Assembly (NCBI GenBank): GCA_026120185.1
Contig: JANUWF010001109.1
Location: 3,588,001-3,652,000 of the forward strand
Length of the DNA: 64,000 nucleotides
Source of the DNA: Voacanga thouarsii
Lineage: Eukaryota; Streptophyta; Magnoliopsida; Gentianales; Apocynaceae
Direction: 5' to 3'
Shown: piece by piece, positions 46,101 to 61,400 of the stretch
Layout: the number at the start of each line of letters is the position of its first letter
Position numbering within the stretch: the stretch's first letter is position 1
The notes under the pieces: model-generated
Told to the model about the DNA's origin: nothing
The model's input: only the letters and a program-made list of their open reading frames with translations
Databases searched by the model: none
Program-made: the position numbers and the translations under genes

Positions 46101-46441
46101 TTAATCAAGAATGCAAAAGCAAAACTTACCTTCTTCAAGAAAGTAATCATTTGATCTAAAAGTCTCAGATCTAGCATCTGTACTTGACAGTTCAATCAAG
46201 CTCTTGACACAAGATTGCATTCCCAAATATCCCAAAATTAGTACTCAAATAACCGTTTGAACGGGTAGCTTGCAGTCAAATGAATAGTTACAAGGAATGG
46301 TGTGGAAAGTGCACTTGCATTCTTCCTGTTTATGAAATAACGAAAAGCTTAAAACCAAACCATATTTGGAACCGCACCTTTGGTCGCCATAAAACTCTAT
46401 GAAATGCTTATTCAAAGGACATGGTAGAATAAGCAGGAAAC

Positions 46442-49400
46442 TCAATCTTCAATATGTTTATGCAGAATTTGATCTGCAAGGGGAAACTCAGGAGCTATAT
46501 CAACCGGCACCTGAACGGACAGCAGAACACAAGTCACAAAACTCATGTAGCAAGGAGGTAATGTTACTATTGAGACAATCCGATTGAATACCTCAGCAGT
46601 TTAAGGGGTTAATGCAATTAACTTTTTTGGATTTATTCATACACAACATGTGTCATTTTTCGTCCCTCTATGCAGTTCTGGATTTATTTAACATGTGGAT
46701 TGTCCATATAATTTCTAAGTACATTATGCAACAGTTAGGATTTACCACTGGCAAAACTGCAGATTTTTCCTTCCAAGGAATTTTTTGAATTTTTGTAGAA
46801 TCTGAGCAATAATAGTTTCAACTTTCTCCCCCTTGTTTTGAATAAATCATTGCACTTTACTAAGTTTATTTTAAAATAGTAAAACAGTGAGCATAAAAAA
46901 GCATGGAAACATGCTTAATGCTACAATACACGCTTGAAGTATTTTTAGCAGCTTGTTAATGGAATTGATTAGTAGTAAGACCCCAAAGGATATGGCGTGA
47001 TTTACCAATGATGTATGCATCCAATTTCTCTATAATGAAAAAGAAAAAAGACTGAAATTTGAACAATACTACATTCGGTTCATTTATTGTAAAGGACTAC
47101 TTCAGGGAGGGGGTCAGATGTGGGAAGGATTGTAGAGAAGCTAAGGAACCTATGAACCATCTCATGTTCCAGTTCATTGTGTGCAAATGATCTAGAAATA
47201 AGAAGCATGCCTACGTGTCAAAACTATTTCGAGATCCAAAAAGGATTACTATCCAGAAGCTCATCCTGATGAACTCATCTCCCTATTCTCTTCGAGATAT
47301 GCTTTAAATTTCAACATTGTTTTGTGATTTCAGAATATTAGCTGAGAAGTTCATCTGTCTCCTGATATTATTTTCCCATTTCACTTGAGACAAATGTACA
47401 CCTAAGAAATCTGAGAGCACATAAATGCATACTAAAGGAATGTTTTCTTATTACTAAGAGAGCTTAAATGCTGGACCAACAATCCTGTAATTTGTGGGTC
47501 GTATAACATAAAGAAAATCCTTCACATCACCCACTTGAAATTATATTTCTATCCTCAAGAGCAAAAGTAATAAAGAATTCAATCATATTTGTACCTGAAT
47601 GTGTTCCAACTTTTTCAACGCATCTTTAAGTGATGAAGTCATAATACAATACTTATTAAGAAGAGTTTTTGCAGCATCTTTGTCTCCTCTTGCTTGTATG
47701 GTAAGGATCTCTCTGCTCAAGCTCTCAACTACACCTTCAACCTGTCGGAGTAAGGAAACTATGCATTAATCGACTGAAACACAATGAGAGAGTACACACT
47801 AGGATTCTTTCAAGGCCATACCTTATCAAAATCTACTGAGAATGTTTCATCAGGATGTAAAATAATGGCACCTTTCTCAAACAAGTAATTGAACTGAAGA
47901 GCCTGCCCTTTCCTGATCAACAAGAGAGCCCAGTAAAATTCATATTAGATAATGAAACAGTAACTCCAGTTCCAAATTTAATCAAATATACAGAAGAAAG
48001 AAAAGAAATAAAAACTAGCAAATGCAGCACTGTGGGAGAAACAAACAGATTACCCATGAGCTTCCTCTAGTCCAAAACGCACAGAACGAAAGCAGCCAGC
48101 AAGGAAAGAGGCATACATGGATTTGACAAGAGTTTTGGGAAGCAAACCCTGGATTTGAAATAAAATAAAAAAGTTTAGAAAATTAGAGCACCAGTTTACA
48201 TAGTTAACAAATTGTAAACTATATGAAATGTGCACATGCTGAAACTGTGAACAAGTATTTCGAATTTGAAAGCTTGAGACAGCCTCCACATTTAACCACA
48301 TGAAACCAGTCCCAAACATGGCTCCGTAGATCTCTATCAAACAACTATGATCTTTCACAATGCTGCTTTTCCAGAATCAGATGGGAATTAAATCAATAGA
48401 TGAAAGACGTGATGAACACCAAAACGAGGAGGCCATCCAAATGGCATTCGAAGCATAAGGAAGAGGTATTGAAGATCTTGCTCTCCATAAGAGAAAGGGA
48501 AACCCTTTATGTGATGGAAAGTCATTCTTCTTTCCAAGAATAATAGGAAAGACAACTTGGTATCCATTCACTCATGGATGACTCCAGAAAAGGTTATCTC
48601 AAAAGAAGCTTTACGTAAACTATGGAAAAATATGGCTAAAGGGTATATTTTAGAAAAGTAAGGCGGTAAATATTGTAACACTAGAATTAGGGAAGTTTGA
48701 CCCTTAAATTAGGGGATTTGTAATTAGTGATTAGGAGATTTTGTGGATAGTAATTAGGGTATTGATTAGGAGATTTTATTAATCAATTTAGTAGGGTAGT
48801 TGCCATATTTGTGCCCGTAGGCAGCTTGTATATAATCAGCTCATTGTGATCTTTGAGATAAATGAAATAGAAATTATTATCTCTCAATTTCTTACATGGT
48901 ATCAGAGCTGTTCATCCTGGGTTGCTTCTGATTTTTCTGCTTGCGCCTATCCTTTGATTTTTCTTCTTCTGCTGGCCGGCCTTAATAGCTGGTGGTGTTT
49001 CTTTCATTCTAATTCCTACAACCAGCCAGCCTTAATTGCTGGTATTTCCCCTCTTTTTTTCTTCCTCGTAGGTGCTATATAGCCGGCCTTTATTGCTGGT
49101 TTCGAGCAGCCTTCATTGCTGTTATTTTCTCTTCGCTTTCGAGCAGCCTTCATTGTTGTTATTTTCTCTTCGCTTTCAAGCAGCCTTTATTGCTGTCATT
49201 TTCTTTTTATTTTTCCTGTTCAGGCAACCTTAATTGCTGCAAATATTTTGTTTCCACCATGTCAACCTCCCAAACACGAGTTGTAAAAACAAAATGTTGG
49301 ACGCTTCATGAGAAGCCACCCAGCCGAGAATGGGAACAAAACGGGGGACAATTCAAAAGTGGACAAGCCAATGTAGCAGCTGGCCAAATTGCTGAGCCAC

Positions 49401-52400
49401 CAAAGTCAGAAATTGCTGGTCTCAAACAAGATGAATTGGAAAGGGTGAAAGCACTCATCAGCAGTCTAGAAAAGCCCTCAGGTACTTGCTCTGTGGCATA
49501 TTCAGGTAAGTTTCCACTTTTCATTGGATTAAATGTTTCGGATACAACCTTTTCCACCTCTTGGATCATGGATTCAGGAGCTACTGACCATATGACCCAT
49601 TCACCAAATATCTTCACCACATATTCCCCGTGCCCGAGCAGTAGGAAAATAGCTACTGCAGATGGTTCTTTAACCATTGTGGCAGGAATTGAAAGTGTCT
49701 AGATTAATCCATTGTTAACCTTGGAAAATATTCTCCATGTTCCTAAGCTAATTACCAATCTGATATCCATCCAAAAACTTGCCCGTGACTTACAATATAT
49801 GGTAGTTTTTCATCATAATGGTTGTGTATTTCAGGACAAGAGTTCGGGGACGATGATTGGACATGTTAGAGAACGGAGTGGCCTCTACTTCCTTGAAGCA
49901 AGTCAACCAACCATCCCCAAGGGTAAACAGTTAGTGTCATTTGTTTCCAAGTCTTTGTCATCCAATAAGGAGTCGACTTAGACATCCATCATTTCGAAAT
50001 ATAAAACTCTTGTTTCCATCATTTCGAGTTATAAAACTCTTGTTTCAACATTTAGCCATTGAGTCTTTTCATTGTGAAAAATGTGAACTTGCCAAACACA
50101 AACGTGTACCCTTTCCAGTGAGCAATAACAGAAGTTTCAGACCTTTTCATTTAATCCATAGTGATGTCTGGGGTCCATCTACTATTGCTAATATTTCTGG
50201 GGCGCGATGATTTGTTTTCTTTATTGATGACTACACTTGCATTTGCTAGGTCTTCCTTCTTAAACAAAAATCTGATGTCAATATTGTTTTTCCAAATTTC
50301 TACTCCATGATTAAAAATCAATTTGGAGTGACTATCAAGAGAGTTAGGTCTGACAATGCACAAGACTATTTCAATTAAACTCTAAGTCCATATTTTCAAA
50401 AGGAAGGGATAATTCATGAGTTATCTTGTGTGAATACCCGCAGCAAAATGGAGTTGTAGAGAGGAAAAATAGTGATCTCCTTGAAAAAACTCAAGTGTTG
50501 TTATTTGAACATCATATACCTAAAACCTTTTGGGAGGAGGTTGTTTTTACAGCAGCACATCTCATAAATAGATTGCCATCTAGAGTCCTAGGATTTTAGA
50601 GTCTAATGGATGTATTGTCCACTTTCTACCCTAACTTCCACACCACAAATAATCTTGTTCCTAGAGTGTTTGGATGTACATCATTTGTCTATGTTCACAG
50701 TCATAACCGAGGGAAATTGGATCTAAGGGCTATAAAATGTGTATTTGTGGGATATTCGTCAACCCAAAAAGGATATAAGTGCTATCATCCATCCTCTCGA
50801 AAATCCTTTGTTTCTATGGATGTTACTTTCAATGAATGTGAATCTTACTTTCCAAACTCTTATCTTCAGGGAGAGCAGTTTGTGTGAGAAGATTAGAGTT
50901 TGAGTTTTGACTTGTTATTAGATCTTTCAACTTTAAATCATCCTACTTCCTCATCCACTAGTGATCCTGTCTCAGTTAACTCTGAGCTATTTAAGTCTGT
51001 CACAATCTCCTCTTAACCTATATTTGTTCAATCTAACACTAAGTCTATTTCCAAGGATGTTAGATATGGCAAAGGAAAGATGTATACAAGGAAAAAGACG
51101 GCTGCCTCCAACCCTACGTAAGTCAAAGAGTTTGATCAGGTAATAACTTTTGAACCCACATTACAGATTGAAACAGAACCAGAGGTAGAGAGTGAGATCC
51201 ATAGGGGTAGTAGTGACATAGACTTGCCCATTGCATTGAGAAAGTGCGAGAGAGTGCACTAAAAGACCTTTATAACCCCTTGCACACTTCCTGTCCTTTC
51301 AACGTTTTTCTCCGTCACACAAAGCCTTCCTCAGTAACCTAGAAACCATTGTCATTCCTTCCAATCTATCCGAAGCTTTGTCTAATAAAAAATGGAAACA
51401 AGCAATGAATGTAGAAATGGAGACATTGGAAAAGAACAAAACATGGGAGCTTGTGGAGTTACCAACAGGGAAGAAACTAGTGGGGTGTAAATGGGTGTAC
51501 ACAGTGAAATATAGAGCTGATGGTTCAGTGAAAAGATATAAGGCAAGGCTAGTTGTCAAGGGTTATACTTAGACGTATGAAGTAGACTATCTAGAGACTT
51601 TTGCTCCAGTTGCAAAATTGAATACTGTTAGAGTTATATTGTCTTTGGCAGCCAACTTTGGATGGGATTTACAACAGTTTGATGTAAAAAATACTTTCTT
51701 GCATGGAGATCTCCAGGAGGAGAGATATACGGAGATACCTCCAGGTTATGGGAAAAGAGTTGTTGATCATACAATCTGTAGGTTAAGGAAGGCATTGTAT
51801 GAGCTTAAACAATCTCCTCGAGCATGGTTCGGCAGGTTTGCCAAGGTTATGGTGATGTTAGGATACAAGCAAAGTCAAGGAAATTATACTTTGTTCATCA
51901 AGCATTTGTCTACAAGAGGAGTCATGGTCCTCTTAGTTTATGTGGATGACATAATTGTTACAGGAAGTGATGATGAGGAGAGACATTCTTTGAGGGAGTG
52001 GTTGGCAAAAGAATTCGAGATTGAGACACTTGGGAAGCTAAAGTATTTTCTCGGAATTAAAGTGGCACATTCAAAGAAGAGTATTTTTTTTTCTCTTAAC
52101 AGAAGTATATAACTGATCTACTCAAGGAGACAGGGAAAGCAGCATGCAAACCAGTGAGTACTCCGATAGATCCAAATATAAAGCTTGGACTAGCAGAGGA
52201 AGATGCTATGGTGGACAAAGGGGTATATCAACGTTTGGTGGAAAGGCTCATTTATTTGTCCCACACACGACCAGATATAGCTTATGCTGTTAGTATGATT
52301 AGTTAATTTATGCACAGTCCAAAAGAAGTTCATCTTCGAGCAGTACAGGGTGTTGCAGTATCTTAAAGGTACACCGCGAAGAAGACTTCTTTTTAGGAGA

Positions 52401-55400
52401 CGTGGGGGCCTAATACTTGAAGCCTATACAGATGCGGATTATGCTAGGTCATTGATTGATAGAAGATCGACCACTGGATATTGTACGTTCCTTGGTGGAA
52501 ATCTTGTGACATGGAGGAGTAAAAAACAAAATGTAGTAGCACAGTCTAGTGCAGAGGCTGAGTTTCAAGCGATAGCTCAAGGAGTATGTGAGTTACTTTG
52601 GTTAAAGATCATTTTACAAGACATAAGGATCAAGTTGGAAGGTCCAATGAGACTTTACTGTGATAATAAGTCTACAATTAGGATAGCTCACAATCATGTA
52701 CAGCATGATTGGACAGAGCATATCGAAATTGACAGACATTTTATCAAGGAGAAATTGGAGAGTGGATTGATCTGCACACCTTATGTGTCTACAAATGATT
52801 AGCTTGCTGATGTGTTAACCAAAGGGTTAAGTGGTCCAGTGTTTGAAAATATTGTATCCAAGCAGGGAATGGAGAATATCTATTCACTAGCTTGAAGGGG
52901 AGTGTGGGAAAATATGGCTAAAGTGTGTATTTTAGGAAAGAAATGTTGTAAATATTGTAACATTAGAATTAGGGAAGTTTGACCCTTAAATTAGGAGATT
53001 TTGTAATAAGTGATAAGGAGATTTTGTGGGCAATAATTAGGGGATTGATTAGGAGATTTTGTGAATCAATTTATTAGGGTAGTTGTCATATTTATGCCTT
53101 AGGCAGCTTGTATATAATCAGCTTATTGTAACCTTTGAGATAAATGAAAAAGAGATTATTCTCTCTCAATTTCTTACATAAACCTAATTAGTGATTTTGG
53201 AGCTTCAAAATTTTGTGAAATGACATTTATGAGATAGATTGGAATAAATGGATGAAATTTAGGCCAATGTTTTCCTATATTAATGCTTTTAAAAGACTGA
53301 CTTCCACAAAAATTTTCTGAAATCTATATACAAAGAACAACAGGACTCCTGCTAAATATCATATTCTAAAAGATGCTAGGGATATGCCAAAAGTTGAGAA
53401 CAAATTCATATGGCTATATTTATCCTGCAGTATGCTTCATAACAAACTCATAGCCATGTAACAGCCAATTCATTACCAATGAGTACCAATCAAAGAGGAC
53501 TAAAAAAAGCCTCATAATTAGATGAATGTTCATCTAAAATTTGACAATTGTTTCGACGAAAAGTTGTACGTCTTAGAATTTGTCAAAGAAAAATAGTTTT
53601 TATGTAGATGGAAGTAACCTCTGAATCGTTCACTGCCCTCTTTCAACGTCCTCCAACCATATGTTGACAAGATTACACTTAACTAATTTCATCAATTGAT
53701 TAACCCAAAAAAGAAACACGGCTCATTTCAATCCAATTGTGCCTGTCCCATGTGACGCCTTTCAAGAGATAACCAAAAAATTCAAAATTGCCAAGACAGA
53801 AAGAAGAGAATCAAAGAAAGGACAGAGTTCAGCTCAATAGTTAAAACAGTAGAAAATAACCTATCAAAGCCAAATATAAAAAGTGCACTAACTGACTTCT
53901 GCAGGGACCATAACCATACAATTACTGTAATACCACAGACTGGAGTAACAATATGTTCACCTTGCCAATAAGAAACTTTAGTGCCCAAAGGCCAACAATA
54001 TCAGCCTTCGCTTCTTCCATTGCTGAGTGAAGTTCTTGCAGCTCCTGTATTCATATGAAAGAATCAACAATATCATATGAATGCCTTGCAGAAATAAAAA
54101 AGTTTTGAGACTAGAAAGAGTGGAGAGCAACAACTTCCTTTTAACTACTACCCAGAATATTCTATCAGCTTACTGTCCTTCCTAATGTGGCATTTTCCCC
54201 GAAATCAATCTCTTCTTTCTTTCAATTATAGGCAGGAAAAAAGTTTGACTTACCAGTTTCTGTAAAGGATATGTTGGGAAATTATATAATTCTGATTGAT
54301 GATAAATTTTAGTTATGTAAGATGGCTAATTGAAATCATCTGAAGGGTCAAAATGTAGGTAGCATGGTGTGCATGCAATGTTAAAGACAGGAAGATGGTG
54401 CAATCGAAATAAACTTGTTAAAGGTTGAATCATGTTTTTGCCAAATCTTGCCATGGTATTACTAGAGGGCGAGCCTTGGCACAACGGTAAGTTGCTCCTT
54501 TGGTGACCTATAGGTCATGGGTTTGAACCGTGGAAATAGCTTCTTTGCAAAAATGCAAGGGGAAGGCTGTGTACATTATGCGGTAACCTCTCCCAACCCC
54601 CGCGAGGCGGGGAGTGCTTATGCACTGGGGTTTGCCCTTACCATAGTATCACCAACTTAAGTACAATGCAAGTTGATGAAGCATATGCTTGGTATTGAAA
54701 ATTCCAGAAATGGCATAAATTGATTTTGACCAGAAGAAAGTGCATATAGACATAATAAATAGTTTATTCTGACAAAGAGATGAGAAGAAGAAAAATTAGG
54801 AAGAAGTTTAACCGATAAAAAAGGCTTGACATGCAAAGGATTGTTTGTTTTTTCACCAGAGTATGAGGTCAGAATCTTAGATGAGATTATGAAAGTCTCC
54901 AAGCCGATTCATATATACAAACAATTTTAATTTATCAGTCCTTAAATCAATGATAATAGATAAGAACTCCTAAAAGTATGGTGTTCTGAATTTTATTTAC
55001 TAATTTGCATAGATTAGTTAAGCCTGCCAACAATTGCTGAATAGAAATTACTTGCAACCTGGAATGCAATTGAAATCTAATTCACCTTCACTAGATGTGA
55101 GGAACTGATTTTATCCAACAAAAGTTCGGAACTGAACTTTGCAAGACATTTTTTACGAGAGAATATGCCAGGACAGGACAATTTTACTATTAAACAACAG
55201 TACAAAACTTTGATGTTTTATTTTTATACAAATGCTTTTCCTTGAGTATATACAGATGAACTCTGAAAAGCATTTCACATCAGAAGGGAGCTCATTCATT
55301 TAGATTCCTGAGTCTACACTTCAGACTCAGCATATCATAAAACTTCCATCTTTAAGGGTCCCCTGCTATACAGCTAAACAACTCATTATGAATCAAGGCA

Positions 55401-58400
55401 GTTATTCATTTTTCCCTCATTTTGTGGATGAAACTATTAGTGGTTCAACTGAAACCGAGAAGCTTCTTCTGCACACCCCCCCCAAAAAAAAAAAAAAACG
55501 AAACAAAACAAAAAAGTGTAATATTTCACACTGACCTGTCCATAATTTTTCTTTTTTCCCATGTAGAAGCGAGAAACACTACTTTAACTGACCACAGAAG
55601 CGCTAAAAAGTCAGTTGGCCAACTTGGACAAACAGCACTTGGGCAAAAGGGATATGGTTCCGTAGAGGTATTCCAGTGTAATACCCCATATTAGACCACC
55701 TTTAGTAAGTGGGGAAAAGTCATGCATGTCATATTGAGTTATACCACATTTGATGATTTGAATTATTTACATGAAAATATTAATTTATTGTTGCATGAAT
55801 TAATTTGCTCTTAAAGTGGTTGTGGTAGTTGAGGTAGTTGAGTTTTATTTTATTGAAGGGGATTTATTAGAAAAATGGATGGAGTAAGTGAGTAAGAATT
55901 AAAGGAATTTATTAGGAGAATATTTGCCAAGAATTAATGTGGTTTAGTAGATAGAGCTTGGTGTGTGTTCTTTGGTGGGCTTGAGTTCGAATCCTAGCTA
56001 TCTCAAAATTCTCTCCTTTTATTTTCCATCTACCCTAATTTCCCTAGCCTTGGCCGAAATCCTTAAGGGTTTGGAGACCAATTTCTTAAGAATTGGGGGT
56101 GTACTTTAAATTGGAAATTACTTTATAGAATTAGTAAATTAAATTTTTGTTCCTAATATCCTATCATAATCTTGTAGAGAATTTTAAAGATTACTAGATT
56201 AGATTTTTAAAAGCTGGATTTAAATGAGATGTTTGGGCCTTGGATTGTGCAAGGGTTTCGATATGTTGAAGGGGAAAAAGGAAGGGGAAAATTCAGTAGC
56301 TATAAGAATTAGGAAACCAGAAATTTCCTTACCAAATAGCTCTTTAATAGCTGTTTAAAAAGTACTCAAATTAATGTAGGGGATTAATTAATCTATTCCC
56401 TAAATAGATAACCTAATTCCTCTCTAGGGTTTTTTGGAAAACTCCCTCCTAGCAGCCGCCACATAGGGTAAAGACAATTTACCTAAAACACTCCCAAAAC
56501 CTAGCTAGGGTTGGCTAAGGAAACCCTAACCAATTAGGACTTGAATTTAGCCAAAAGAATACCAGAATTTCAGCTCCATTGCCTCCAGAATTTCGTCACT
56601 GTTCACACACACTGTCATGAAATTTCCAGCCCAAAGCCTGCACCAAAAACCCCTCTAGCAGTCCAGCAAAAACAGCTACACAAAACCCTAATCTTTCCCC
56701 TCCTAATCTCGTCCAAGAGCAACCAGGAAATCAGCTTCCTCGCTCTCTTTTCCCTCCTACTTTCGGCCACCATAGCAACCAGAAACAGTCACCAAAAACC
56801 TCCCAAAACCCTACTCAATCTCGTCCAAACCAAGGAGACAAAAGCTGTCACCTTTCCTTCTTGTGATCAAGAGACCCAAAGCAAGATCAAACTCTACTAA
56901 ACCCTAAAACACCTCAGCCTAGCCTGTTCTCTTCATCAAACCAGCCACCATCAAACCCTAAAACACCCTCTGCTGCTGCAGAATTCCAGCCGCCACTCTC
57001 TCCAAAGATTCCGTCCCTAGCAACCTCCAAGCATCTCCAAACTTGAAATCTAAACCTAAGGTGAGTAACCCTTCAACCCTTTCAACTCGTATTCAATTAA
57101 TCTTCCTCTTTTTTCCTAGAACTCGGTCATCAAGGGGGCTGATTCTTCTCTTCTATTGTTGGAAATTTCCGAACAAAGATCCAAGAGCCACCAATCAACT
57201 CTTCCTTTCAAAGTAAATTCAAGCAACCACCAAAGGCGTCACCTTTGCTCTTAGTGTGTCCCGCTAAGAGGTATTTTTGGTCTCAATCTCTTTTGTCTTG
57301 CATAAGGTTGATTTTATGGTGGTATTATTATGCATGGAGTTAGCACGAAAAGCATAAATAGACTAGATTGATGAGTTCGAAAGAGCAATGGAATGAATGA
57401 GGCATGTATGGCTTGAACATGGTTAAATAATGCTATGATGACCTAGATCTATTGCATGGTGATTAAAGGTGAGACCTTTTGAAGTAAATATGTTCATTAT
57501 ATGAGATTAAGGGTGGGCGAATATTGGAGGTCATGGCCTAGATGAGTTGATTTGATTTTAAGCATGCATAATGATGAGATGCATGATCATGGGAAGCTAT
57601 ACAGACGATTTGATGAATTAATCCATCTAGATGCCATGGATGAATTAAATGAGTAATATGATCATAGGGATTCATGATGCATGATGATAGAGGGTTAATA
57701 TTTGGATTCTAATTAGAGAATCATTGATTTTAGATAAGGAAGAGATTTGAAGTAAGGGGCGAACATTGCTGTGGTTGATTGCTGAGTACATTCAAGTAAG
57801 TCCTTGCATAACTGTTTTGATTAATGTTACTTGTTTGTAAGCAATTTTTATAATGTTATTTGGAATTGATATCCATATGATGTTTTGACACAAGGATTGA
57901 GTCTTGACTAAAAATAATGAGTTAGGCTGGATTGTGGTGAGATTTGGATTGAAAACGTGGATGTTTTATTTTCAAAACGAATTTACTAAATTTTATTTAT
58001 TCAAACTCAAAAGCGATTTCTTACACTATTGTCAAACGATTTGAAAATGCTATTACGAAAACCACGTTTTGGCAATCAAACTAATCAAAGACTTTCGAAA
58101 AAGAGAAAATGATTCTGCCCCTAAATGGGGAGTGTTGAGTACTCAGCAAGGGTAGGCTAGTGGTACTAGTTTTGAAGAGTAAGAGTGGGTCTTCTGGCAG
58201 GAGGCTACCTCCAGAAGATAAACTCAACTTGGAGAGACGACAATACTACTTAGTCAGGCCGGTCCGAGCTAGCATATTGGTCTATGTGGACATTGTTGAT
58301 CCAGATTGGACAACCGGAATGTTGGGTGTAGAGATGGAGGAGTATCTCACCTAGTGGGTGAATTCTCCACTGCCCTTTGTTGAAAGAATACATTGGGAAG

Positions 58401-61400
58401 CTATCATGGTGGTAACCATGGTATGGATTGTGTTACTATATTATTGAATCATTTCCTAATCCCTATTTATTGAATTATGATTGTGATGAAACAGTGATTG
58501 ATGGTGAACTGTTTTGGATTTATTGAGCAAGGCTCCTTTGTATGACTGTTATTGATGAAATTGGCTTGCAAACACGATTTTGTGGTTTTGATAAACCTGC
58601 ATACACGAAATGGTTATAATTGACATTTGCACACACTGGACTTACTGAGTTGTCAATATCATCCTTTTATATCATGATTTCAGGGGATTGCTTTCAGTGA
58701 GCGGGGCGAAGCTAGGGTTGAGCTCCAACTTATTTCTTTAGTTGTGTTTTGGATTTTATTTCAAGAGACGTTTGTTAGTTTTGATTTTCCAGACTTGTAT
58801 AAGTTTTACTTTTGGATGTAATGAAATTATTCCTTTAATTTTATTTAGCATTTTTTTTTTATTTGTACCTCGTTATAAAGACCCCTGGTCCTTTGGACGG
58901 GCGACATCCTGCCCTATCTAGGTATCTAGGGTGTGGGGTGTTACATCTAGTCTTTAGTGGAAGTTACTTATGCTTCGGGGGGAATTTGCTTCCACATCTT
59001 TCCATCATATTTTGAGGCAATGAGACCAGGTAGCAGAAAGTTTGGCCAACTTTGGTTGTCAGGTACGTGATAAAATTGTTTTTAGACATTTCCATTTTTA
59101 ACGTAGAAAAGCACAAGGTCTTTGTATTTTAGACAAATAGCAAGTCCCCACTCTTAGAATTTAGCATGTACAAAAAGACAGGAGGTAAGGCATCATGTCC
59201 TCCTCCTTGAATCTATGATTTATTTACATCAATAAACTGGTAGGGGTCCGCCAAACCCCTTACCAAGGCACTGGTGGTTTTCGCTCAATAAAATAAAATA
59301 AAATATAAAATAAACAAAATAAAAGACGCTTAGTAACCTTATTCAGCTAAAAAGAACGACTTACCAATCTAACTGTAGACTTCTTCCCATTTGGAAGTGT
59401 TATTGTATGAGGTCCAATACCATGGCAACATTCATGGCAAATTGTGTGAGTGAAGAAAGAGTCAAAGTCTACAAAGTGTCGTTGTTCCTTTGAAATACAT
59501 ATATCAGCTATTGGCTGAAGAATGAGTTTAAACCTGGTAAAGAAAGCAACCAACAATATTTGTTAATACTAAACAGCACTAAATGAATTATGCCAATTAT
59601 TAACTTTCATGCAATAAAAACAAAAACTGAAATAACTATTAGTGCACTGAAGTTCCTTTCTTGAAAGAAAAATCATACTTTGCCTCTGAAACATTCTTGA
59701 GCATAACCATAGATGTTCCTCGATCTTTTACAATACGCTCATCATTTGGGAGATTGAATGCAACAGTTTGAGGGCCCTTCACATCCTGTCAAAGAAAAAG
59801 AAAAGAGTTCTTGAATCTTACTTGATAGCATGATCAATATATTCACAGGAATTTGTTGTTTCGAAACTAGAAGAAGTCACCACATTTTTGGAAGCTTATC
59901 AGAACTAATAACTGCAAGTTGTATCGGTTAGATTTCGGTCCATTCATGTTGAGAAGTTAACCTTTATGATTTACGAAATTTATATTTCTTCCCAAGGAAT
60001 AAACATATAATGCCTTGAATCACAAACCTTCCCACCACACCACCTTTTGTAGCATTTCCAGAAGTCACAAGCTTTATTCAAGCTCACTTTGTTTGATTTT
60101 CCATCATTTGTTTACTGGAATCAATCCAAGAGGAAAAATAAAGAAATGAATAAGGGGGAAAAAAAACAATCAGTCTTTAAATGGGGTTAACGAAAACTTG
60201 TAATCAATGATTGAACATGTTCATAAACATGAATAGTCTTAAAGGGTCTTGTGAACTCTAATAAATAGGCCAAACAAGATTCTAAGTTTAAACTTTGGGT
60301 TTTAAAAAGGAAAAAATTAAATATTGTATTGTTTATTCTATTCATACTAACATTCCACTATTCTTCCTTCTAAGAATTCAAACATAAGGGGGGAATTAAG
60401 AGCTAGAGATTGAGCTTCTCAGAAAGGAAACGAGTCAAGCGCTTACGTAACTTTGGCTCATATTTTATTCAATTCGGTAATGCTTCAGTTATTAAACAGG
60501 GAGTCTATAGGTTAGGAATGGAAATGAAAGGAATCAGACTCATCATTTGTGCTTGTTCAAGGAGTACAGAATAATTTCGATGAGAACAAGCACCCAGTTT
60601 TTGAAAATGATTCATTCCCTTCCAACCTCCTGTTGATCTTAACTTGTGCAAAGAATTGTACAAGAATAATTGTCATATGCCAATGTTGTTATCATCTGCA
60701 GACTCAAGATCATATGTAGGATAATTATGGCATCATTAGTAACAATAATAGTAATTTAATGGAGCAATATTAATACTATTTTTGAACTATTATACAATAA
60801 CAGAAAAAGGGAAAAAATATCGAACTGTTGTGTCATAAATATATGAACAAGCTAATATTATATTACCCAAAATATTTTCCTCTAATAAGATAAATTCAAA
60901 CAACAGAAGTCATACAATTACAGTGAACTAATTATAAGGTATTCTTATACTAAACTACGGGATATGATCATTTACTTATCATTCTAGGTATTAAATATGC
61001 AGTAACATCCTTCTGTTTTTTTGTAATGTGAAAGTTACAGTGATACAAGAAACACGAAATTTCTGTTAAATTGTGCAGTTTTTAAAAGAAATTCCCAAAA
61101 TGGTGCCATTCTGAGGAGGATTCCCAAAGAAAGTGAACGCATCGGCAAATTCATCCTCTGAAAATGAGAACACAACCACTAAATGCATTCTTAATCAGTT
61201 AGTGATTTTTCAAAATGAAGTTTAATTTTGAGTGGCAAAAATTGGAAAATAACCAATGCATTGAAGAAATGTGTCACTTAAAGTTGAAAGAATTCCCGGA
61301 ACGCAATCAGTTTTTGATTCAGAACTCCATAAAAAATCTCAGCAGTCCCAGGATATGAATCAAGAAAAGAATATGCATCACAAGCAAAACTGGTTATCAG

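Larger units (their letters stand above)
48621..53178 (+). mobile_element. Copia-E, 4.6 kb, in a NUDT3 intron
   Basis: LTRs of 276 bp at 48,621-48,896 and 52,903-53,178, primer site, polypurine tract and a perfect TAAAC target duplication (48,616-48,620 and 53,179-53,183). The LTRs differ at about 11% of sites by hand count, so the insertion is old. It lies antisense to NUDT3 in the 5.8 kb intron between the 53,961 and 48,148 exons. Most of gag is missing. Confidence 0.95.

Noticed and set aside
56541..56900. 119-codon frame in the 55,677 LTR
   Set aside because: No domain, no conservation argument, and it lies wholly in LTR sequence that has no counterpart frame in the 37,599 LTR.
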